Position numbers and translations under genes: made by a program. A DNA stretch of 55,221 nucleotides from CAZKDV01 sp964551645 (lineage in GTDB: Bacteria; Bacteroidota; Bacteroidia; Bacteroidales; DTU049), in NCBI GenBank assembly GCA_964551645.1, contig CAZKDV010000004.1, positions 1-55,221 on the forward strand. Reading direction: 5' to 3'. Shown piece by piece: positions 36,404 through 45,877 of this stretch. A model generated the notes under the pieces. That model was not told where the DNA came from. It ran no database searches and saw nothing but the letters and a program-made list of their open reading frames with translations. The stretch's first letter is position 1; the number at the start of each line of letters is the position of its first letter.

Positions 36404-38851
36404 ATGAAAGTTTCATATAATTGGCTTAAAGAATTTGCTGATATTAGTTTGACTCCACAAGAATTATCTGTTTGCTTGACAGACTGTGGGCTTGAAGTTG
36501 AAGAGCTTACGTATTGGCAAAGTGTTAAAGGAGGACTTGAAGGAGTTGTAATCGGAAAAGTTTTGTCTAAAGAAAAACATCCAAATGCTGATAAATTAAG
36601 CCTAACTCAGGTTGATATTGGAGCTTCGGCTCCGTTGCAAATTGTTTGTGGAGCGCCTAATGTTGATGCCGGTCAAATTGTTGTAGTGGCTACTATTGGA
36701 ACAATATTGTATAAGGAAGAACAGACTTTTGAAATAAAACAAGCAAGAATTAGAGGAATTGAGTCTTTTGGAATGATTTGCTCCGAAGACGAACTCGGAA
36801 TAGGCAATTCTCACGATGGAATTATGGTATTAACAGATAGCGTTGAAGTTGGTACTCTCGCAAAGGATTATTTTGAAATCACTGAGGATTGGATTTTTAC
36901 AATTGGATTGACTCCAAATAGAATTGATGCTGCCTCTCATATCGGAGTTGCCAGAGATATTGTTGCTGCTTTAAACACTAAAAACTCAACTAAAATTACA
37001 CTCAAAGAAAAAAGCATTTCTGATTTTGTTGAGAATGAATCAAATCCCGTAAGTATAGAAATAGCAAATACAGAAGCATGTCCAAGATATAGCGGCATTA
37101 CAATTAGTGGAATTAAAATTGCTCCTTCGCCAAAGTGGTTGTCAGATAGAGTTACTTCACTCGGAATGCGACCAATTAATAATATAGTTGATATTACTAA
37201 CTATGTTATGTTTGAATTAGGACAACCTCTTCACGCTTTCGATATGGCACACTTGACAGGAAAAAAGATTGTTGTTAGAACATTTGAGAAAGAAACCCCT
37301 TTTCTTTGCCTTGATGAGGTTGAAAGAAAAATAAGTACCGAAGATTTAATGATTTGCAATGCAGAAGAAGGTATGTGTATTGCTGGTGTTTTTGGCGGAC
37401 TTAAATCAGGAGTTACAGAAAGCACTACCGATGTTTTTATTGAAAGTGCATACTTTAATCCACGCTATGTCAGAAAAACTTCTAACAGGCATGCACTTAA
37501 AACAGAATCATCATTTAGATTTGAAAGAGGCACAAATCCAAGTACAACAATTGAAGTATTAAAAAGAACAGTTCAGCTAATACTTGATATTGCAGGAGGC
37601 ACAGTTTCATCTCCAATTTATGATGTTTATCCAAAACCTATTCACAAAACTGAAATAAAACTTGAGTTTGATTATGTGCAAAAAATTATAGGTTTTTCCA
37701 TACCTACAGAAATTCAAAAGCAAATTTTGATTGATTTAGACTTTGAAATTACGCACTTTGATGATAAATATGCCATTGTGCTTACTCCTCTCAGTAAAGT
37801 TGATGTAAACAGACCAATTGATGTTGTTGAAGAAATATTACGCATTTATGGATATAATCATATTCCTTTTTCAGATTTAATGAAAACAAGTTTGAATGTT
37901 TCTATAAAACCTAATCCATATAAATTGCAAAATATAGTTTCTGACATGCTTGTTTCAAATGGTTTTTATGAATTAATGACAAACTCTCTAACTAATGCTT
38001 CGTATTACAAAAACACTACAAATGACGATTTAGTTCATGTCTTAAACCCATTGAGCAAAGAATTAAATGTTATGCGTAAAGATATGCTTTATTCCGGCAT
38101 AGAAGCTATTGTTCATAATATTAACCGCAAACAACATAATCTAAAGTTTTTTGAATTTGGGAAAATTTACAAAAAAGTTATTTCACCAAAAACTGAAAGT
38201 CTTAATAATAAATACGCTGAAGGAAACAGATTAGTGCTATTTATTACTGGCTCCGATAATCCTATTAATTGGAAACATCAAACTGCTGATACAGACTTTT
38301 ATTATTTGAAAGAATATGTTAATACAATTTTAAAAAAATTTAATGTTGAAACTCAGTTACAATCAGAGCAATCGTCTTCCGAACTTTTTACATACGGATT
38401 ATCATATAAACTAAAGAGTAAAAAAAGCATCATTGCTGAATTAGGAAAAGTGTCAGAAAATCATCTTGCACTTTTTGATTGTAAGCAAGAAGTATTTTAT
38501 GCTAATATCAATTGGGATTTATTGATAGAAATGTATGCAGAAATAGGAGCAAACATTAGTGAACCTCCCAAATATCCCGAAGTTCATAGAGATATTGCAA
38601 TGTTGTTAGATAAAGATATTCAGTATCAGCAAGTATATGATATAGTAATGGCAAATGGCGGAGGCATTGTGCAATCGGTATCTCTATTCGATGTATATCA
38701 AGGTAAAAACATACCTGAAGGAAAAAAATCTTATGCAATAAATATTATACTTCAACATAGCGAAAAAACTCTTTCGGATAAAGAAACTGAAATAATTATT
38801 AATAAAATAAAGAAAACTTTTGAAATATCTCTGAACGCAACTATCAGATAA
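36404..38851 (+). CDS. pheT: Phenylalanyl-tRNA synthetase beta subunit
   Basis: 815 residues, full length. It charges tRNA-Phe as part of the alpha2-beta2 enzyme. Seen in order: N-terminal 'MKVSYNWLKEFADISLTPQE', the EMAP/OB tRNA-binding domain ('EKHPNADKLSLTQVDIG', 'VVATIGTIL') at about 40-150, the B3/B4 editing domain ('SPKWLSDRVTSLGMRPINNI', 'HAFDMAHL'), the B5 domain, the catalytic-like core and the FDX-ACB anticodon-binding domain at the end ('YPEVHRDIAMLLDK', 'KSYAINIILQHSEKTLSDKE'). pheS is not in the window, so the two subunit genes are apart. The next gene begins on the very next base after the stop. Confidence 0.97.
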   Translation: MKVSYNWLKEFADISLTPQELSVCLTDCGLEVEELTYWQSVKGGLEGVVIGKVLSKEKHPNADKLSLTQVDIGASAPLQIVCGAPNVDAGQIVVVATIGTILYKEEQTFEIKQARIRGIESFGMICSEDELGIGNSHDGIMVLTDSVEVGTLAKDYFEITEDWIFTIGLTPNRIDAASHIGVARDIVAALNTKNSTKITLKEKSISDFVENESNPVSIEIANTEACPRYSGITISGIKIAPSPKWLSDRVTSLGMRPINNIVDITNYVMFELGQPLHAFDMAHLTGKKIVVRTFEKETPFLCLDEVERKISTEDLMICNAEEGMCIAGVFGGLKSGVTESTTDVFIESAYFNPRYVRKTSNRHALKTESSFRFERGTNPSTTIEVLKRTVQLILDIAGGTVSSPIYDVYPKPIHKTEIKLEFDYVQKIIGFSIPTEIQKQILIDLDFEITHFDDKYAIVLTPLSKVDVNRPIDVVEEILRIYGYNHIPFSDLMKTSLNVSIKPNPYKLQNIVSDMLVSNGFYELMTNSLTNASYYKNTTNDDLVHVLNPLSKELNVMRKDMLYSGIEAIVHNINRKQHNLKFFEFGKIYKKVISPKTESLNNKYAEGNRLVLFITGSDNPINWKHQTADTDFYYLKEYVNTILKKFNVETQLQSEQSSSELFTYGLSYKLKSKKSIIAELGKVSENHLALFDCKQEVFYANINWDLLIEMYAEIGANISEPPKYPEVHRDIAMLLDKDIQYQQVYDIVMANGGGIVQSVSLFDVYQGKNIPEGKKSYAINIILQHSEKTLSDKETEIIINKIKKTFEISLNATIR

Positions 38852-39385
38852 ATGGACACAAACAGACTGCCTATAATTGGAGTAATTGGACCAAGCAAAT
38901 ATACATGCAAACCAGAGGTTTTTGAGTTTGGGCATAAATTAGGCAAAGAAATTGCTAAGCTAGATGCTCACATAGTTTGCGGGGGAATGGAAGGTTTAAT
39001 GGAGTCCGTTTGCAATGGTTTTGTTGAAGTAAAAAAGCGAAAAGGAAAATCAATTGGCATTATTCCGCATGACAAAAAAGGCGCTGCCAATCCTTATTGT
39101 GAGATTGTAATTCCAACAGGAATCGGGACAGCAAGAAATATTATTGTTGTGAATACTGCCGATATTTTGATTGCCGTTGCCGGTGGTGCAGGAACATTAT
39201 CTGAAATTGCATTTGCATGGCAAAAAAATAAGCATGTGATTTGTTATACAGCTTTTGATGGTTGGGCAAAACAGCTTGCAGGACAAGCAATTGATAGTCG
39301 TAGAAGAAAACTACTTCACGAAGCAAGCTCACTAAAAGAAATTAAAGATTTAATTTCTAAAATTTTATATGTTGAAAATAATTAG
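38852..39385 (+). CDS. LOG-like Rossmann-fold protein (TIGR00725 type)
   Basis: 177 residues with the nucleotide-binding fold of the SLOG/'lysine decarboxylase-like' superfamily: 'IIGVIGPSK' at the start, 'HIVCGGMEGLMESVCNGFVE', 'IPTGIGTARNIIVVNTADIL', and the signature 'AVAGGAGTLSEIAFAW' (the PGGxGTxxE motif with A for P). Such proteins bind nucleotides or nucleotide-like ligands; the plant-type members release cytokinin bases, but the role of the bacterial TIGR00725 group is not established. It begins directly after the pheT stop and is translated from the same message. Confidence 0.85.
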   Translation: MDTNRLPIIGVIGPSKYTCKPEVFEFGHKLGKEIAKLDAHIVCGGMEGLMESVCNGFVEVKKRKGKSIGIIPHDKKGAANPYCEIVIPTGIGTARNIIVVNTADILIAVAGGAGTLSEIAFAWQKNKHVICYTAFDGWAKQLAGQAIDSRRRKLLHEASSLKEIKDLISKILYVENN

Positions 39386-39480
39386 TTTTGCTATCTTAAT
39401 CCCTCAATAACAATAAGTTGCCATTAGATTTTTCCGTAATGAAAAGCCATTAAATCGAAAAAAAATTATATCTTTACAAA

Positions 39481-40533
39481 ATGAAACTATATTTGAGAAT
39501 TTTATTATTCCCATTTTTTATGTTTTACATAGTAGGAGTGTATTTCAGAAATCTCCTATTCGACCTTGGCTTATTAAAAGAAGTGCCATATAATACTAAG
39601 GTAATTTCAATTGGGAATCTTAGCATGGGTGGTACTGGTAAAACTCCTCATACTGAATATCTTGCAGGCTTGCTTCTTAGTCAAGGTAAAACAGTAGCTA
39701 TATTGAGTCGAGGATACAAAAGAAAAACTAAAGGTTTTTTTGTCGTTGAAAAGCATCATACACATATAGATGTTGGTGATGAACCATGTCAGCTTCGTTC
39801 AAAATTTCAAAATGATGAAGTAATAATTGCCGTTTCGGAGAAAAGAAGAGTTGGAATCAAAAAACTCCTTAAAATTTATCCAAATATTGATATAATTCTT
39901 TTAGATGATGCTTTTCAGCACCGATATGTAAAACCGGGACTAAATATATTGTTATCAGACTATTATTCACCTTTTTGGGAAGATCGTATTTTGCCTTTTG
40001 GCAATTTGCGAGAACCTAAGAAAAGCAAGAAAAGAGCTGATATTATAGTCATTACAAAGTCTCCCATTGTTTTGTCGCCTATTATTAAAAAAGATATTTT
40101 AGTAAAAGCCGATATTCGCCAAGACCAATCTCTTTTCTTTTCTAAAATAGTTTATAAAAACTGGAAAACATTAGTAGATAATAAAGACATTGTTCCCAAA
40201 AAAAGCTATACTACAATTTTTCTATTTACCGGAATTGCAAATTCTTATCCTTTAGAGTTTTATCTAAAACAATTTTGCAACGATATAGTAACTTTTAAAT
40301 ATCCAGATCATCATTCATATACTGAAAGCGACATCTTGAAAATTTGTACAGATTTTGAAAATTACCTATCAAGCAATAAGGTTATAGTTACAACAGAAAA
40401 AGATGCAATGCGACTAAAACATTCAGAACTATTGAAATTATTTGAAGAATTTAGCGTTTACTACATTCCAATTGGTATAAAATTTTACAAAAATGAAGAA
40501 TTTAATAACTTAATATTAGAATATGTTAAATAA
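39481..40533 (+). CDS. lpxK: Tetraacyldisaccharide 4'-kinase LpxK
   Basis: 350 residues. LpxK phosphorylates the 4' position of the lipid A precursor at the inner-membrane cytoplasmic face. It has an N-terminal membrane-binding helix ('LRILLFPFFMFYIVGVYFRN'), Walker A 'GNLSMGGTGKTP' at 45-56, 'AILSRGYKRKT', 'VGDEPCQL' and 'IILLDDAFQHRYV', the LpxK signature with the catalytic Asp. Its presence shows that the cell makes lipid A. It overlaps the next gene by 11 bases. Confidence 0.95.
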   Translation: MKLYLRILLFPFFMFYIVGVYFRNLLFDLGLLKEVPYNTKVISIGNLSMGGTGKTPHTEYLAGLLLSQGKTVAILSRGYKRKTKGFFVVEKHHTHIDVGDEPCQLRSKFQNDEVIIAVSEKRRVGIKKLLKIYPNIDIILLDDAFQHRYVKPGLNILLSDYYSPFWEDRILPFGNLREPKKSKKRADIIVITKSPIVLSPIIKKDILVKADIRQDQSLFFSKIVYKNWKTLVDNKDIVPKKSYTTIFLFTGIANSYPLEFYLKQFCNDIVTFKYPDHHSYTESDILKICTDFENYLSSNKVIVTTEKDAMRLKHSELLKLFEEFSVYYIPIGIKFYKNEEFNNLILEYVK

Positions 40534-41344
40534 AATTAAAGAAACAACAAGTTTTATTAGAGAAAAAATTAATTTAAAACCCGAAATTGGTATCATTTTG
40601 GGCAGTGGATTAGGAAATTTATCACAAGCTATTGAAAACGCTGAAACTTTATCATATAACGAAATCCCCAATTTTCCGGTTTCTACCGTTGAAGGACACA
40701 AAGGGCAATTGATTGTTGGCACACTAAGCAATGCTCCGGTTGTTGCAATGCAAGGTCGCTTTCATTATTATGAAGGCTATTCAATGAAAGAACTAACTTT
40801 TCCAATTAGAGTGATGAAGGAATTAGGCATAAAACTTTTACTTGTTTCAAATGCTGCCGGAGGAGTAAACTCTAACTTCAAAGTTGGGGATATTATGATT
40901 ATCAATGACCACATAAACCTCATGTCCACAAATCCTCTAATCGGTAAAAATTTTGAGGAACTTGGACCTAGATTTCCAGATATGAGCGAACCTTACAAAC
41001 GAAGTTATATTGATAAAATTAATCAAATTGCACAAGAAAATAACATCAAAGTTCATAATGGAGTTTATGCAGCAGTTACTGGTCCATGCTATGAAACACC
41101 TGCCGAATATAGATATATCAGAACAATAGGAGCTGATGCAGTTGGAATGTCAACTGTGCCAGAAGTTATTGTTGCAAGACATGCCAACTTAGATTGCATG
41201 GCAATAAGTATTATTACAGACTTAGGAGGTATGCCAATTGCTGAAAAAATATCACACGAAGAAGTTATTATTGCGGCACGCAAAGCCGAACCTTTGCTCA
41301 CACAGCTGATTAAAGAATTTATTGCTGAATATAAAAAAATATAA
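40523..41344 (+). CDS. Purine-nucleoside phosphorylase (trimeric type)
   Basis: 273 residues. The enzyme cleaves inosine/guanosine (and deoxy forms) with phosphate to free base and ribose-1-phosphate. It shows 'IGIILGSGLGNL' (phosphate site), 'VPTVEGHKGQ'-equivalent 'VSTVEGHKGQLIVG', 'MQGRFHYYEGY', the 'LLVSNAAGGVN' loop and the base-binding 'YAAVTGPCYETPAEYR' plus 'DAVGMSTVPEVIVARH'. These belong to the trimeric, not the hexameric DeoD, family. It overlaps lpxK by 11 bases, so it is translationally coupled to a lipid A gene with no clear functional link. Confidence 0.95.
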   Translation: MLNKIKETTSFIREKINLKPEIGIILGSGLGNLSQAIENAETLSYNEIPNFPVSTVEGHKGQLIVGTLSNAPVVAMQGRFHYYEGYSMKELTFPIRVMKELGIKLLLVSNAAGGVNSNFKVGDIMIINDHINLMSTNPLIGKNFEELGPRFPDMSEPYKRSYIDKINQIAQENNIKVHNGVYAAVTGPCYETPAEYRYIRTIGADAVGMSTVPEVIVARHANLDCMAISIITDLGGMPIAEKISHEEVIIAARKAEPLLTQLIKEFIAEYKKI

Positions 41345-41456
41345 TCTGATTTTTTTTGAAAAAATTGGAAATACCTATTCTTGAGTTTTTCTAACTTAAT
41401 AAACTATTTTTTTAGTAAAACTTCGGCAAAAAAATGCTAAATCAATAAAAAATTCA

Positions 41457-41464
41457 TAACTTTG
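41457..41464 (+). promoter_or_regulatory. Bacteroidota -7 box for gyrB
   Basis: TAACTTTG is 34 bases before the ATG at 41499. Confidence 0.5.
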
Positions 41465-41498
41465 TATCAAATACTCAAAAATCGTTAAATACTTAATA

Positions 41499-43469
41499 AT
41501 GAGCGACTTAACAAACAAACAACAAAATGGTCTAATTGATGACTATTCAGCTGATAATATTCAGGTTTTAGAAGGTTTAGAAGCGGTAAGAAAAAGACCA
41601 GCTATGTACATTGGAGACATCTCAACAAGAGGTTTGCATCATCTTGTTTCTGAAGTTGTTGACAATTCAATAGATGAAGCCTTAGCAGGATATTGTACCC
41701 ATATTGACATTACTATTCATAAAGATAATGCAATTACTGTTTTAGACAACGGACGAGGTATTCCTGTTGATTTTCACGAAAAAGAACAAAAATCGGCACT
41801 TGAAGTGGTTATGACTGTGCTACATGCAGGCGGAAAGTTCAATAAAGATAGTTATAAAGTGTCTGGAGGTTTGCATGGTGTTGGAGTATCTTGTGTTAAT
41901 GCCCTTTCTAGCACCCTTAGCGCTATTGTTTACAGAAATGGAACTAAATATACTCAAGAATATTCTCGTGGCATTCCACAAGCAGATGTTGTTGAATTGG
42001 GCAAAACAGATAAGCAAGGAACAGAAATTTATTTTAAACCAGATGATACGATATTCATAGTTACTGAGTATAATTTTGACATCTTGTCTTCTCGCTTGCG
42101 TGAATTGGCTTTTTTAAATAAAGGTATTCATATTACTTTAACTGATGAACGCGAAACAAACGATAATAACGAATTTCTAAAAGAAGAATACTATTCTGCA
42201 AATGGTCTATACGACTTTGTTACATATTTAGACCAAACAAGAGAAAAACTTATCGAAGAACCTATTTATATTGAAGGAGAAAAAAATGGTGTTCCGATTG
42301 AAATAGCCATGCAATACAATACTTCTTTTGTCGAAAATGTTCATTCATTTGCTAATAATATTAATACAGTTGAAGGAGGAACACATCTTGCTGGCTTTAG
42401 ACGCGGATTAACAAGAACACTGAAAAGTTATGCTGAGCGTTCAGGAATGTTATCAAAACTTAAATTTGATATTAGTGGAGACGACTTTAGAGAAGGCTTG
42501 ACTGCCGTAATCTCTATAAAAGTACAAGAACCACAATTTGAAGGACAAACAAAAACTAAACTTGGAAATAATGAAGTAATTGGTGCTGTGGATATTATGG
42601 TCGGAGAAGCACTAAATAACTATCTTGAAGAACATCCAAAAGAAGCAAAAACTATTGTCAATAAAGTTATTCTTGCTGCTACTGCTCGTCATGCTGCCAG
42701 AAAAGCACGAGAAATGGTTCAGAGAAAAAATATTCTATCATCAACAGGATTGCCCGGAAAACTTGCAGATTGTTCAGAAAAAGATCCGACTTTGTGTGAA
42801 TTATACCTTGTGGAAGGAGATTCTGCCGGTGGCACAGCAAAGCAGGGTAGAGACAGAAGTTTTCAAGCAATACTCCCATTGAGAGGAAAAATATTGAATG
42901 TTGAAAAAGCAATGCAACACAAAATTTTTGAAAGTGAAGAAATTAGAAATATGTTCACAGCAATGGGAGTTAGCATAGGAACAGAAGAGGACTCTAAAGC
43001 ATTAAATCTAAGTAAACTTAGATATCATAAAGTAATAATAATGACGGATGCTGATGTTGATGGTAGCCACATTGCAACATTAATTCTTACATTCTTTTTT
43101 AGATATATGCGTCAACTAATTGAAGCAGGATATGTATATTTAGCAACACCTCCCTTATATCTTGTCAGAAAAGGTTCAACACAAAGATATTGTTGGACAG
43201 AAGAAGAACGAGAAAAAATAGTTGCAAATCTATCTCCTGATGGAAATGAGAAAGGTATCCACATTCAAAGATATAAAGGGCTTGGAGAAATGAATGCAGA
43301 ACAATTGTGGAACACTACAATGAATCCGGAAAATAGAACATTAAAACAAATTACTATCGACAACGCAGCCGAAGCAGACCGAATTTTTTCAATGCTGATG
43401 GGAGATGAAGTACCTCCTCGCAGAGAATTTATAGAAAGACATGCCAAATATGCTAAAATTGATGTTTAA
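41499..43469 (+). CDS. gyrB: DNA gyrase subunit B
   Basis: 656 residues, normal for GyrB without the Gram-negative insert. GHKL ATPase domain: 'VRKRPAMYIGD', 'VDNSIDEALAG' with the catalytic Glu region, 'VLDNGRGIPV', 'VSGGLHGVGVSCVNALS'. Transducer, then TOPRIM: 'LVEGDSAGGTAKQGRDR', 'MTDADVDGSHI' and the C-terminal 'QRYKGLGEMNAEQLW'. GyrB rather than ParE is preferred because of the overall match of the N-terminus ('LEGLEAVRKRPAMYIGDIS.RGLHHLV') and 'ERHAKYAKIDV' at the end; gyrA is not here to confirm this. Confidence 0.93.
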   Translation: MSDLTNKQQNGLIDDYSADNIQVLEGLEAVRKRPAMYIGDISTRGLHHLVSEVVDNSIDEALAGYCTHIDITIHKDNAITVLDNGRGIPVDFHEKEQKSALEVVMTVLHAGGKFNKDSYKVSGGLHGVGVSCVNALSSTLSAIVYRNGTKYTQEYSRGIPQADVVELGKTDKQGTEIYFKPDDTIFIVTEYNFDILSSRLRELAFLNKGIHITLTDERETNDNNEFLKEEYYSANGLYDFVTYLDQTREKLIEEPIYIEGEKNGVPIEIAMQYNTSFVENVHSFANNINTVEGGTHLAGFRRGLTRTLKSYAERSGMLSKLKFDISGDDFREGLTAVISIKVQEPQFEGQTKTKLGNNEVIGAVDIMVGEALNNYLEEHPKEAKTIVNKVILAATARHAARKAREMVQRKNILSSTGLPGKLADCSEKDPTLCELYLVEGDSAGGTAKQGRDRSFQAILPLRGKILNVEKAMQHKIFESEEIRNMFTAMGVSIGTEEDSKALNLSKLRYHKVIIMTDADVDGSHIATLILTFFFRYMRQLIEAGYVYLATPPLYLVRKGSTQRYCWTEEEREKIVANLSPDGNEKGIHIQRYKGLGEMNAEQLWNTTMNPENRTLKQITIDNAAEADRIFSMLMGDEVPPRREFIERHAKYAKIDV

Positions 43470-43503
43470 TTTTAAATTATTTGTTTTTTTAATCATTTAA
43501 AAC

Positions 43504-43511
43504 TACCTTTG
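43504..43511 (+). promoter_or_regulatory. Bacteroidota -7 box for the lipocalin-like lipoprotein gene
   Basis: TACCTTTG is 23 bases before the ATG at 43535. Confidence 0.45.
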
Positions 43512-43534
43512 CTTAAATTTTAAACATTTTTTTT

Positions 43535-43978
43535 ATGAAAAGAAACATTTTAGTAGTTGCAGTTATCATTACTGCTTTTGTTTTAGGAAGCTGTGGCAAA
43601 TATGAAGAAGGTCCAGCTTTTAGCTTGAAATCTAAAAAAGCTCGTCTTGCAGGGACATGGCAAATTGAAAAAGTATTAGAAAATGGGAAAGAAGTTCCAT
43701 TAGAAGAAGGTGATGATTTAAACATGACTTGGACTTTTGAAAAAGACGGAACAGGCAAGGTGAATTTGACATTTGGTCAAAGTTATAGTATGGATATGGA
43801 ATGGAAATTCTCAGATAATAAAGAAGAACTCCAAATGAGAACTAAGTTTGATAGTGAGTGGTCAGAATGGGAGTCTATGGAAATTCTTAGATTAACTAGC
43901 AAAGAATTTTGGGGAAAGAACACCGATACTGAAGATGGTGAAACTGTTGTAACTGAAATGCACCTTAAAAAGGTTTAA
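43535..43978 (+). CDS. Small lipocalin-like lipoprotein
   Basis: 147 residues. Signal peptide with lipobox 'AFVLGSC', lipid cysteine at residue 20. The mature part starts a lipocalin-type strand pattern: 'RLAGTWQIEKVLENGKEV', 'MTWTFEKDGTGKVNLTFG', 'WKFSDNKEELQM', ending in 'MEILRLTSKEFWGKN'. This 'l.GtW.i.k' opening with the 'W.f..dg' strand is typical of small Bacteroidota lipocalin-like lipoproteins with unknown ligands. It is a single-gene transcript between its -7 box and the terminator at 43997-44028. Confidence 0.78.
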   Translation: MKRNILVVAVIITAFVLGSCGKYEEGPAFSLKSKKARLAGTWQIEKVLENGKEVPLEEGDDLNMTWTFEKDGTGKVNLTFGQSYSMDMEWKFSDNKEELQMRTKFDSEWSEWESMEILRLTSKEFWGKNTDTEDGETVVTEMHLKKV

Positions 43979-43996
43979 GAAATTAAATTGAGTATG

Positions 43997-44028
43997 AAAA
44001 AAGGCTGTCAAAAATGACAGCCTTTTTT
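43997..44028. terminator. Two-way intrinsic terminator with a perfect 10-bp stem
   Basis: AAGGCTGTCA (44001-44010), an AAAA loop and TGACAGCCTT (44015-44024), with A-run and T-run flanks. It is 18 bases past the lipoprotein stop and touches the stop of the convergent barrel gene (44030), so it ends both transcripts. Confidence 0.88.
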
Positions 44029-44029
44029 G

Positions 44030-44656
44030 TTAAAATCGAAAACCAACAGAAAATGCTAATACTCGCTTTTGCGAGTTCATATCATTTTTGAAAAAAGGAC
44101 CTAAACCATAAGAATATGAAAGATTTGCAATTAAAAAGTTGTATCTAATGCCAGCAGAAGCAAGCATGCCATACGAAGAAGGTGCAAGGTCATTTCTTTT
44201 TAATTCCGGCTTATTATCACTAATGCCATAAAAAAATTCATAATATACACCTGCTCCTAACCAAGCCGTAACATCATAAGTTTCAATAAAGTTATATCCT
44301 ACTTGTATTGGCATATTAAAAAATTTTACATTTATGTAGTCTTCATAAATTATTAAAGGATCAGCAGTATCTGGAATTGAAATATGAGTACTAATTTGGT
44401 TTAATGTAAAATCGGCTTTTAAAAATAAAGGTTGGTTGTATGATAGAAAAAATCCATATTGATATCCTATATTCCCTTTGTCTGTAGAAATTACATCTGA
44501 TGTAACAACTGATGAATTAACACCGACATACCCGCCCATTTTGATTTTTGTTTCCTCAATTTCAGGTTTGTAATCAAAAGCAGGTTTGTAGTCAGTTTCT
44601 TGAGCTTTTACAAATACTGTAATCAAAAACAATAGACTAAATAATAAATGTTTCAT
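44030..44656 (-). CDS. Outer-membrane beta-barrel protein (PorT/OmpW-like small barrel)
   Basis: 208 residues from the ATG at 44656; the longer frame begins with a TTG seven codons upstream and would spoil the signal peptide 'HLLFSLLFLITVFVKAQ'. The mature protein begins with an acidic linker and then alternating strands ('IKMGGYVGVNSSVV', 'YQYGFFLSYNQPLFLKADFT', 'VGYNFIETYDVTAWLGAGVY', 'RYNFLIANLSYSYGLGPFF') ending 'RVLAFSVGFRF' with the terminal Phe of barrels inserted by BAM. This is the 'outer membrane protein beta-barrel' family of about eight strands. Function unknown. Confidence 0.78.
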   Translation of the reverse strand: MKHLLFSLLFLITVFVKAQETDYKPAFDYKPEIEETKIKMGGYVGVNSSVVTSDVISTDKGNIGYQYGFFLSYNQPLFLKADFTLNQISTHISIPDTADPLIIYEDYINVKFFNMPIQVGYNFIETYDVTAWLGAGVYYEFFYGISDNKPELKRNDLAPSSYGMLASAGIRYNFLIANLSYSYGLGPFFKNDMNSQKRVLAFSVGFRF

Positions 44657-44681
44657 ATTCAATGATTTTAAAAACAAAATA

Positions 44682-44689
44682 CAAATTTA
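44682..44689 (-). promoter_or_regulatory. Possible -7 box for the small barrel gene
   Basis: The reverse strand reads TAAATTTG, 26 bases before the ATG at 44656. Confidence 0.4.
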
Positions 44690-44792
44690 CACATATTTTT
44701 ATAACACATGCAAGTTTTTGTTTTTGTTGATATTTTCTAAGCTCTTATGTGTTTGATATAAAGAGAAAAAAGCATAATACCAAAATCTTTTG

Positions 44793-44800
44793 TAATTTTG
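44793..44800 (+). promoter_or_regulatory. Bacteroidota -7 box for the glycan cassette
   Basis: TAATTTTG is 25 bases before the ATG at 44826. No other box or terminator interrupts the following seven genes, so this may be the single promoter for 44826-51031. Confidence 0.5.
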
Positions 44801-44825
44801 ATTTCGTTTTGAAATATTTTATGAT

Positions 44826-45857
44826 ATGAACCAAATTGATAAAACAAATAAAAAACATACAATTGCCATTACCGGTGCGGGAGGTGGAGTTGGACAAAGC
44901 ATTATAAAGGCATTATACAATTCAGAATATAATATAATTGCACTTGATGGAGAGCCATTGGGTACAGGTTTATATGCCGTCCCAAAATCATTTGTAATTC
45001 CTTATGCTAAGCATGAAAATTATATTGATAGTTTATTACAAGTATGTAAAGAAGAAAAAGTTGATTTACTTTTTCCGGGCATGGATGCCGAACTTAAACT
45101 GTTAGCTGCTAATGTTGATAAGTTTAAAGAAATTGGAACTACTGTTGTGGTAAGCCGTCCCGAAGTAGTTGAAATATCAGATAATAAACTACTTACATAT
45201 AAAATTTTATCTGAAATAGGGGTTGGCATACCTTTTACTGCTGATTTGCAAGGTTTTCAAATGGAACAAGCAATTTTTCCACTAATTGTGAAACAAAAAG
45301 TTGGAGGTGCCCGCTCAAAAAATGTTTTTTTACTGAAAAACAAACTCGACTGGGAAAATATTAAACAAACTATAATCGTAAACGAAAGTGAATATATAGT
45401 TCAAGAATATATTGAAGGAGATGAGTTTACTTGTGGCACAGTCAATCTAAACAATGCTTGTAAAGGAGTTATTGTGATGAAAAGAACTCTTAGAGACGGA
45501 GACACATATAAATGTTTTACTCAAAAGCATGAAGTAATTGAAGAATCTGTTAGGAAACTTGTTGAACATATTAAACCTTTTGGAGCTTGCAACATTCAAC
45601 TCCGAATGAAAGACGGCAAACCCTTTGTTTTTGAAATAAATGCTCGCTGTTCGGGAACAACTGCAGCACGAGCAATTTGCGGTTTCAATGAACCACTAAT
45701 GATAGCCAATTATTTGATTTATAAAATTGAACCAACATACAATATTCAAGAAAAATCAATTTTCAGATATTGGAACGAACTAGTTATTGATAATAAAGAT
45801 ATTGAAACTGTAAAAAACGAAAAGTCATTGACTAATTCAAATTATACTCCATTATAA
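44826..45857 (+). CDS. ATP-grasp ligase, first gene of the glycan cassette
   Basis: 343 residues. An N-terminal Rossmann-like pre-ATP-grasp domain ('HTIAITGAGGGVGQSIIKAL', 'DLLFPGMDAELKLLAANVDK') is followed by an ATP-grasp domain: 'LIVKQKVGGARSKNVFLLKN' holds the ATP-contacting Lys and the glycine-rich loop, 'YIVQEYIEGDEFTCGTVNL' the second lysine-strand region, and 'KPFVFEINARCSGTTAARA' the Mg-binding E.N motif. Such ligases join a carboxylate to an amine or thiol through an acyl phosphate. Within a sugar cluster the likely job is to attach an amino acid or other acid to an amino sugar or to make an activated precursor; the substrate is not readable. Confidence 0.8.
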   Translation: MNQIDKTNKKHTIAITGAGGGVGQSIIKALYNSEYNIIALDGEPLGTGLYAVPKSFVIPYAKHENYIDSLLQVCKEEKVDLLFPGMDAELKLLAANVDKFKEIGTTVVVSRPEVVEISDNKLLTYKILSEIGVGIPFTADLQGFQMEQAIFPLIVKQKVGGARSKNVFLLKNKLDWENIKQTIIVNESEYIVQEYIEGDEFTCGTVNLNNACKGVIVMKRTLRDGDTYKCFTQKHEVIEESVRKLVEHIKPFGACNIQLRMKDGKPFVFEINARCSGTTAARAICGFNEPLMIANYLIYKIEPTYNIQEKSIFRYWNELVIDNKDIETVKNEKSLTNSNYTPL

Positions 45858-45877
45858 AACAAAATAAACTTTTTGTA

